Shown here in pieces: positions 59,334-64,000 of a stretch of DNA of 64,000 bases. Under the pieces are notes generated by a model that ran no database searches, was not told where the DNA came from, and saw only the letters and a list, made by a program, of their open reading frames with translations. Source of the stretch: Agrobacterium vitis (GTDB taxonomy: Bacteria; Pseudomonadota; Alphaproteobacteria; Rhizobiales; Rhizobiaceae); the NCBI RefSeq assembly GCF_013337045.2, contig NZ_CP118261.1:434001-498000 (forward strand), written 5' to 3'. The position numbers and the translations under genes are program-made. Numbering within the stretch: the first letter of the stretch is position 1; the number at the start of each line of letters is the position of its first letter.

Positions 59334-60788
59334 TTATGCAATGCCGCCAAGGCAGACATATTTAATTTCAATAAAATCATCGATCCCGTATCTGGACCCT
59401 TCACGGCCCAGGCCGGAGGATTTGACACCGCCGAACGGTGCTTCGGCAGTCGAGATCAGGCCGGTATTGACGCCAACCATGCCATATTCCAGCGCTTCAG
59501 CCACCCGGAAGACCCTGGCGAGATCCTTGGCAAAGAAATAGGAGGCCAGACCGAATTCGGTGTCATTGGCCTTGGCAATCACATCGGCTTCATCGTGAAA
59601 GCGAAACAACGGCGCGACCGGTCCAAAGGTTTCTTCAGTGGCAATCGCCATGGCCTGAGTGACATTGGTGAGCACGGTCGCCTCATAAAACGTGCCACCC
59701 AAAGCATGTGGCTTACCGCCTTGAAGGATCGTGGCCCCCTTGGAAACAGCATCCGCGACGTGTTCGCTAACCTTTTTCAAGGCCGCTTCATCGATCAACG
59801 GTCCAAGTATGACGCCTTCGTCGAAACCATTGCCGGTCTTGAGTTTGGCGACCGCCTTGCCAAGCTTTTCAGCAAAGGTATCATAAACACCATCTTGAAC
59901 ATACAGCCGATTGGCGCAGACGCATGTCTGGCCATTGTTGCGGAATTTGGCAATCAAAGCCCCTTCAACGGCGGCATCGAGATCGGCATCGTCAAACACG
60001 ATGAAAGGTGCATTGCCACCCAGTTCAAGGCCAAGCTTTTTGATCGTCGGGGCCGATTGACGATAAAGCTCCGCGCCAACCTCTGTGGAACCCGTAAACG
60101 TCAATTTGCGTACGACAGGATTTGCGGTCATTTCCGCGCCGATGTCGCGGGCAGAACCGGTGATAACACTGAAAATGCCAGCGGGCAGGCCTGCCCGTTC
60201 GCCCAGCACCGCAAGAGCAATAGCTGAAAAGGGCGTCTGGGCTGCGGGCTTGAGCACCATGGCGCAACCGGCCGCAAAAGCTGGCCCGGCCTTGCGGGTG
60301 ATCATGGCATTGGGGAAATTCCATGGGGTGATGGCAGCCACAACGCCGATGGGTTGCTTCATCACCAGAATGCGCTTGTCTTTCTGGTGGCCGGGAATGA
60401 TATCGCCATAAACGCGGCGGGCTTCCTCGGCAAACCACTCGATAAAACTTGCACCATAGGCAATTTCGCCCTTGGCTTCCGGAAATGGCTTGCCCTGCTC
60501 CAGCGTGAGGATGCGGCCAAGATCGTCCTGATTGGCCATCATCAACTCGAACCATTTTCGCAGAATGACGGCGCGTTCCTTAGCGGTGCGCGCCGCCCAA
60601 TCCTTCTGTGCAACGTCTGCTGCCGCGATCGCTTTTCTTGTCTCCGCCGCCCCAAGTTTCGGCACATGGCCGATGACTTCGCCCGTCGCCGGATTGGTCA
60701 CTTTGATGGCATTGGCAGGATCGGCTTCAATCCACTCACCACCCACCAGTGCCGCTTGTCGAAACAGCGTCGGGTCTTTCAATTGCAT
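59334..60788 (-). CDS. gabD: Succinate-semialdehyde dehydrogenase (NAD(P)+)
   Basis: Aldehyde dehydrogenase (484 aa, full length). ITPWNFPNAM near 146-155, catalytic Glu in LELGGNAPFIVFDDAD near 253-268, and nucleophile Cys in NNGQTCVCANRLYV near 283-296 are all present. The FTGSTEVG segment near 226 is the usual GabD form. In this operon it should oxidise the succinic semialdehyde released by HpaI to succinate, which enters the citric acid cycle. It sits between hpaD and hpaG. A GABA-specific role is possible but the context points to 4-hydroxyphenylacetate breakdown. Confidence 0.92.
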   Translation of the reverse strand: MQLKDPTLFRQAALVGGEWIEADPANAIKVTNPATGEVIGHVPKLGAAETRKAIAAADVAQKDWAARTAKERAVILRKWFELMMANQDDLGRILTLEQGKPFPEAKGEIAYGASFIEWFAEEARRVYGDIIPGHQKDKRILVMKQPIGVVAAITPWNFPNAMITRKAGPAFAAGCAMVLKPAAQTPFSAIALAVLGERAGLPAGIFSVITGSARDIGAEMTANPVVRKLTFTGSTEVGAELYRQSAPTIKKLGLELGGNAPFIVFDDADLDAAVEGALIAKFRNNGQTCVCANRLYVQDGVYDTFAEKLGKAVAKLKTGNGFDEGVILGPLIDEAALKKVSEHVADAVSKGATILQGGKPHALGGTFYEATVLTNVTQAMAIATEETFGPVAPLFRFHDEADVIAKANDTEFGLASYFFAKDLARVFRVAEALEYGMVGVNTGLISTAEAPFGGVKSSGLGREGSRYGIDDFIEIKYVCLGGIA

Positions 60789-60871
60789 AGGATTTACCCT
60801 CTCGTTGCTCTTCTCGCCGAAAGGGAACGCGCTGTTTCCAGCGGGTGCGTTCCCTCCTCGTCAGACCGCGC

Positions 60872-61852
60872 TCAGGGCGCGATGATAGGCTGTGCCTTGA
60901 GGTCGGAGTCGCGCATGTCTGTGCCAGAAAACACGCTGCCATGCTCAAACCAGGACCGTGGTGCAGGCGCACCCCACAGGGTCTGGCGCTGCGGGTCCTT
61001 CAAATCCCATTTGATCGGCTCCAGATCAGGGTCAACCGTCTGGTAATCGGAGCAATAGATCTCGATGCGATGGCCATCCGGGTCGAGAATATACAGGAAG
61101 AAGGCATTGGAAATGCCATGACGGCCCGGGCCGCGCTCGATATTGCTGATCCAGCCGGTGGTCGCCATCAGGTCCAGCAGATCGATGATGTTGAGCGGGG
61201 TCGGCACCCAGAAGGCAGTGTGATGCAAACGTGGCCCTGTGCCATTGGTAAAGGCGATATCATGCACGCCACCTTTGCGGTGGGTCCACGCCGCCCAGAG
61301 ACGACCGGTTTCTTCATCAGCGGTATATTCTGTGACGCGGAAACCAATCTCGTTGTAGAAGGCAACAGACTCATCGACATTGGATGAGAAGCAGTTGAAG
61401 TGATCGATGCGCAGCGGCTTGACGCCCCGGTAAAGGGCATATTGCTGGTGGATCGGCGGCAAACGGTCCATCCGGGCGTAAAATTCCAGCGGAATCCCAT
61501 GGGGATCACGGGTGCGGAAGGTGCGGGCCTGATAGGGCCGCTCGACCCATTCCACCGGCAGGCCCTTGCCCGTGAAGAAATGCGCCGCCTTGTCCAGTTC
61601 CTCTTCATCGTACACCTTGAAGCCAAGGTCACGTGCTTCGGAAACCTCCGATTTGCGCAACACGATGCAGTGGTGCCCGCGCTCTTCCATTGCCCGCAGA
61701 TAGATCACCTCGGATGTTTCATCCGTCACTTGCAGGCCGAGCGTATCGACATAAAACGCGCGGGATTTAGCCAGGTCCTTGACGCCAAATTCAACATGGC
61801 TCAAACGCACAATGTTGAAGGGTGGGTAAAGATTGGGTGTGGGTAATGCCAT
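60872..61852 (-). CDS. hpaD: 3,4-dihydroxyphenylacetate 2,3-dioxygenase
   Basis: Extradiol ring-cleavage enzyme (326 aa) of the VOC/type I family, opening homoprotocatechuate to 5-carboxymethyl-2-hydroxymuconate semialdehyde with Fe or Mn. Two vicinal-oxygen-chelate modules are visible; metal ligands are His in RIDHFNCFS near 152, His in RLHHTAFWVP near 211 and Glu in RIEIYCSDY near 263. This agrees with the Brevibacterium/Arthrobacter-type enzyme rather than the E. coli LigB-type HpaD. GGAGGAG precedes ATG 61852, so the longer frame from 61891 is rejected. Confidence 0.93.
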   Translation of the reverse strand: MALPTPNLYPPFNIVRLSHVEFGVKDLAKSRAFYVDTLGLQVTDETSEVIYLRAMEERGHHCIVLRKSEVSEARDLGFKVYDEEELDKAAHFFTGKGLPVEWVERPYQARTFRTRDPHGIPLEFYARMDRLPPIHQQYALYRGVKPLRIDHFNCFSSNVDESVAFYNEIGFRVTEYTADEETGRLWAAWTHRKGGVHDIAFTNGTGPRLHHTAFWVPTPLNIIDLLDLMATTGWISNIERGPGRHGISNAFFLYILDPDGHRIEIYCSDYQTVDPDLEPIKWDLKDPQRQTLWGAPAPRSWFEHGSVFSGTDMRDSDLKAQPIIAP

Positions 61853-61914
61853 GGTATTCTCCTCCGTCCATCTGTTGTTTAAAACAGACACTCATGCTTG
61901 TTCTTGATTGATGA

Positions 61915-63432
61915 TCAGCCGCCCAGTTTCTGGATTGCATGCGGCGTGGTGGCGAAGGCCACATTCTTGGTTTCCATATAGAAATCGAACGACCAGTCGC
62001 CGCCGTCACGGCCAATGCCGGAATTTTTAACGCCACCGAAGGGCGTTGGCAGATGGCGCACATTCTCGGAATTCACCCAGATCATCCCGGCTTCGAGCTG
62101 ATCGGTGAAACGGAAGGCGCGGGTCACATCAGATGTCCAGAGATAGCCCGTCAGGCCGTATTGAACGTCATTGGCAATCGCAAGCGCTTCGGCCTCATCC
62201 GTGAACGGGATCGCCGTCAGCACAGGGCCAAAGATTTCTTCCTGCGCAATCCGCATCTGGTTGTTGGCACCGGTAAACAGGGTTGGCGACACATAGCAAC
62301 CACCGCCGGGACCATCAAATTTCGCACCGCCCGCCGCCACTGTCGCGCCTTCGGATTTGCCAATGGCGATATATTCGAGAACCTTTTTCTCATGCACGGG
62401 GTGAACCAACGGCCCGATCACCGTTTCAGGGTCAAGCGGATGGCCAACCTTGATGCGCTTGGCCTTTTCAGCCACCATGGCGGTAAACCTGTCATAGACA
62501 CTGGCCTCGACCAAAAGGCGCGAAGATGAGGTGCAGCGTTCGCCGTTCAGCGAGTAGATCATGAACACGGCGGCGTCCGCTGCCCGTTCCAGATCAGCAT
62601 CGGCAAACACGATCACCGGGTTTTTGCCCCCCAGCTCGAAATGCACGCGCTTTAGCGTATCAGCCCCCTGTTTCATGATCATCGATCCGGTGCGGCTTTC
62701 GCCGACAAAACCGATGGCCTTGATCAGTGGGTGCTCTGTCAACGCCTTGCCCGCATCTTCGCCCAAGCCATTGACGAGGTTCCAGACACCCTTTGGCAGG
62801 CCTGCCTCTTCGGCAATCTCCACCAGAAGACGGGCTGTCAGCGGTGAAAATTCCGCTGGTTTGTGAACAATGGTGCAGCCGGCGGCCAAGGCAGGCGCAA
62901 TCTTCCACGTGGACAGCATGAACGGCGTGTTCCAGGGCGTGATAATGCCCACTGGGCCAATGGGGGTGCGGGTGGTGACATTCACCTGACCGGGTGCGCG
63001 AATGCTCTTGCCATCCCGTGCTTCTGGGGCGCGATCAGCGAAGAAGCGGAAGTTTTCTGCACCACGCAGCGCGGCTTTCGCCATGAATTTCAGCGATTGT
63101 CCGGTATCCATCGCCTCAACAAAGGCAATTTCCTCAGCGCGGGCCTCAATGGCATCGGCGATTCGGTGCAGCAGCTTTTTGCGCGCATCGCCGCCCAAGG
63201 CGGCCCATGCAGGAAACGCAGCGCGGGCCGCCTTGGCAGCCAGATCAATATCGGCAGCCTTGCCGTGAGCAACTCGCCCCAGCGGCTTCAAATCAACCGG
63301 AGAGATCGTCTCAAAGGTTGCGCCATCAAGGGCCGCAACGGCCTCACCATTGATGTGGTTCAGAACGCCATCTTGCGCAAAGCGGGCAAGGTAATTCTTC
63401 GCCTTTTGAATATTGTCTTCAAGCTTGGACAT
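61915..63432 (-). CDS. hpaE: 5-carboxymethyl-2-hydroxymuconate semialdehyde dehydrogenase
   Basis: Aldehyde dehydrogenase (505 aa) converting the ring-fission semialdehyde to 5-carboxymethyl-2-hydroxymuconate with NAD. Standard motifs: IITPWNTPFML near 157-167, catalytic Glu in FELGGKNPVIVFADADLE near 266-283, and nucleophile Cys in LNGERCTSSSRLLV near 294-307. The GERCTSSSR form is typical of HpaE/HpcC. hpaD follows 62 bp downstream and hpaF lies 98 bp upstream. The step joins the HpaD and HpaF reactions. Confidence 0.93.
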   Translation of the reverse strand: MSKLEDNIQKAKNYLARFAQDGVLNHINGEAVAALDGATFETISPVDLKPLGRVAHGKAADIDLAAKAARAAFPAWAALGGDARKKLLHRIADAIEARAEEIAFVEAMDTGQSLKFMAKAALRGAENFRFFADRAPEARDGKSIRAPGQVNVTTRTPIGPVGIITPWNTPFMLSTWKIAPALAAGCTIVHKPAEFSPLTARLLVEIAEEAGLPKGVWNLVNGLGEDAGKALTEHPLIKAIGFVGESRTGSMIMKQGADTLKRVHFELGGKNPVIVFADADLERAADAAVFMIYSLNGERCTSSSRLLVEASVYDRFTAMVAEKAKRIKVGHPLDPETVIGPLVHPVHEKKVLEYIAIGKSEGATVAAGGAKFDGPGGGCYVSPTLFTGANNQMRIAQEEIFGPVLTAIPFTDEAEALAIANDVQYGLTGYLWTSDVTRAFRFTDQLEAGMIWVNSENVRHLPTPFGGVKNSGIGRDGGDWSFDFYMETKNVAFATTPHAIQKLGG

Positions 63433-63530
63433 AATCTCTCCGTCGTCTCGTTCAGGCAGCGGACGTGCAGGCGTGCTGCGGCCCTGTTGCGCATTAATCT
63501 CTGTTGGATTTGGGGGCCGAAAGTGAGCCG

Positions 63531-63923
63531 TCAGCCGGTCTTTTGTCGTAGCCGTGGATGGATGGCGTTCTTTTTCCAGCTCAGGTCGGGATCGATCTCG
63601 CGGATCTCCAGCGTCAGCGCGAAATGAGGCGTCTCAAAGAGGGTGGCGAGTTCTTCCGTCACCACGGCAAAAATGCGCTCACCCACTCGCTTTTTATCCT
63701 CGGCACTGCGACCGACACCCACCCGGAACGACATGTCGATGAAGGCGTTTTCTGGCAATCTGTCGGCAATGGCATAAGCCTCTGCACGAAACGCTCGAAC
63801 CCGCACCGCGCCAATTTCAAACAATCCCGTTGCCAGCAGCTCATCCAGAATTCGGCCGCACAGAGCATCAAAATCAACCCGACCATCAAGGTTGGATGAG
63901 TATTCAATATTGAAATGCGGCAT
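63531..63923 (-). CDS. hpaF: 5-carboxymethyl-2-hydroxymuconate delta-isomerase
   Basis: Small tautomerase-superfamily isomerase (130 aa) acting between HpaE and HpaG. The start at ATG 63923 gives the N-terminus MPHFNIEYSSNL, leaving the catalytic proline as residue 1 after Met removal; GGAGGAAC precedes it. A longer frame from 63971 would bury this proline and overlap the promoter, so it is rejected. Length and the C-terminal SWKKNAIHPRL are typical for HpaF/HpcD. It is the first gene of the operon in this window. Confidence 0.92.
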   Translation of the reverse strand: MPHFNIEYSSNLDGRVDFDALCGRILDELLATGLFEIGAVRVRAFRAEAYAIADRLPENAFIDMSFRVGVGRSAEDKKRVGERIFAVVTEELATLFETPHFALTLEIREIDPDLSWKKNAIHPRLRQKTG

Positions 63924-63953
63924 AGTTCCTCCACCGCTGACCAGTTGGCTCCC

Positions 63954-63997
63954 CGCCAATGTAGTTATCATGTTAAATATATTGGCGAGGGTGTCAA
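63954..63997 (-). promoter_or_regulatory. Promoter and operator candidate of the hpa operon
   Basis: On the minus strand TTGACA (complement of 63992-63997) and TAACAT (63970-63975) are 16 bp apart and could be -35 and -10 elements. CGCCAAT at 63954-63960 and ATTGGCG at 63981-63987 are perfect inverted arms 20 bp apart flanking the -10. A dimeric regulator, such as a MarR-type HpaR encoded outside the window, might bind here. Confidence 0.5.
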
Positions 63998-64000
63998 GCG

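Noticed and set aside
1..64000. tRNA, rRNA, CRISPR array, phage genes, replication origin
   Set aside because: I looked for tRNA-like ends, repeat-spacer periodicity, phage structural genes and repABC-type genes and found none that could be supported.

Overview
The window looks like a piece of a Rhizobiaceae-type alphaproteobacterial genome (Agrobacterium/Allorhizobium/Rhizobium-like). Supporting this are the moderately high GC, five ABC importers each packed with catabolic genes and a LysR, LacI or AcoR-type regulator, and a direct-repeat GAAC-N7-GAAC LexA box of the alphaproteobacterial kind. No species can be named from sequence alone. No rRNA, tRNA, CRISPR array or intact mobile element was found.

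Layout. 1-4.1 kb: polyamine-type ABC importer (binding protein cut by the window edge, two permeases, ATPase). 4.4-9.5 kb: AcoR-type sigma54 activator, then a sigma54 promoter with palindromic upstream sites driving a butanediol-dehydrogenase-like enzyme and a flavin monooxygenase. 9.8-16.4 kb: RraA-family aldolase, LysR regulator, two biotin-carrier-like proteins (one without the biotinyl lysine), 5-oxoprolinase pxpB-pxpC-pxpA and an aminotransferase. 16.4-21.5 kb: LysR regulator divergent from an SDR plus polar amino acid ABC importer. 21.5-23.3 kb: a decayed stretch with a Crp/Fnr gene broken by an in-frame TAG and an IS6-like remnant. 23.3-32.1 kb: LacI-controlled sugar-type importer with phosphotriesterase-like, glutamine-amidotransferase-like, PfkB kinase, BtpA/SgcQ-like and M20 amidohydrolase genes, a catabolic set of unknown substrate. 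32.1-39.9 kb: tripartite RND efflux operon divergent from a CpxRA-like two-component system, with a perfect CpxR-type box between them. 40-42.7 kb: radical SAM protein plus DUF4130-UdgX fusion behind a LexA box. 42.7-45.3 kb: IS630 remnant, an EreA/ChaN-like protein of unknown role and unexplained DNA. 45.3-47.6 kb: AraC regulator and MFS exporter. 47.8-54.7 kb: LacI regulator divergent from a pentitol-type importer, SDR and FGGY kinase. 54.8-56.6 kb: autoregulated-looking Fic protein and a small iron-permease-family protein. 56.8-64 kb: seven-gene homoprotocatechuate operon hpaF-E-D-ssadh-G-H-I on the minus strand.

Taken together this is an accessory, nutrient-scavenging region: modular import plus catabolism cassettes, each with its own regulator, separated by strong hairpins and by relics of transposition. 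The most interesting points are the LexA-box-controlled radical SAM/UdgX pair, the sigma54-controlled dehydrogenase/monooxygenase pair, the unassigned catabolic cluster at 23-32 kb, the degenerate biotin carrier beside 5-oxoprolinase, and a Fic gene whose ribosome binding site lies inside a perfect inverted repeat.
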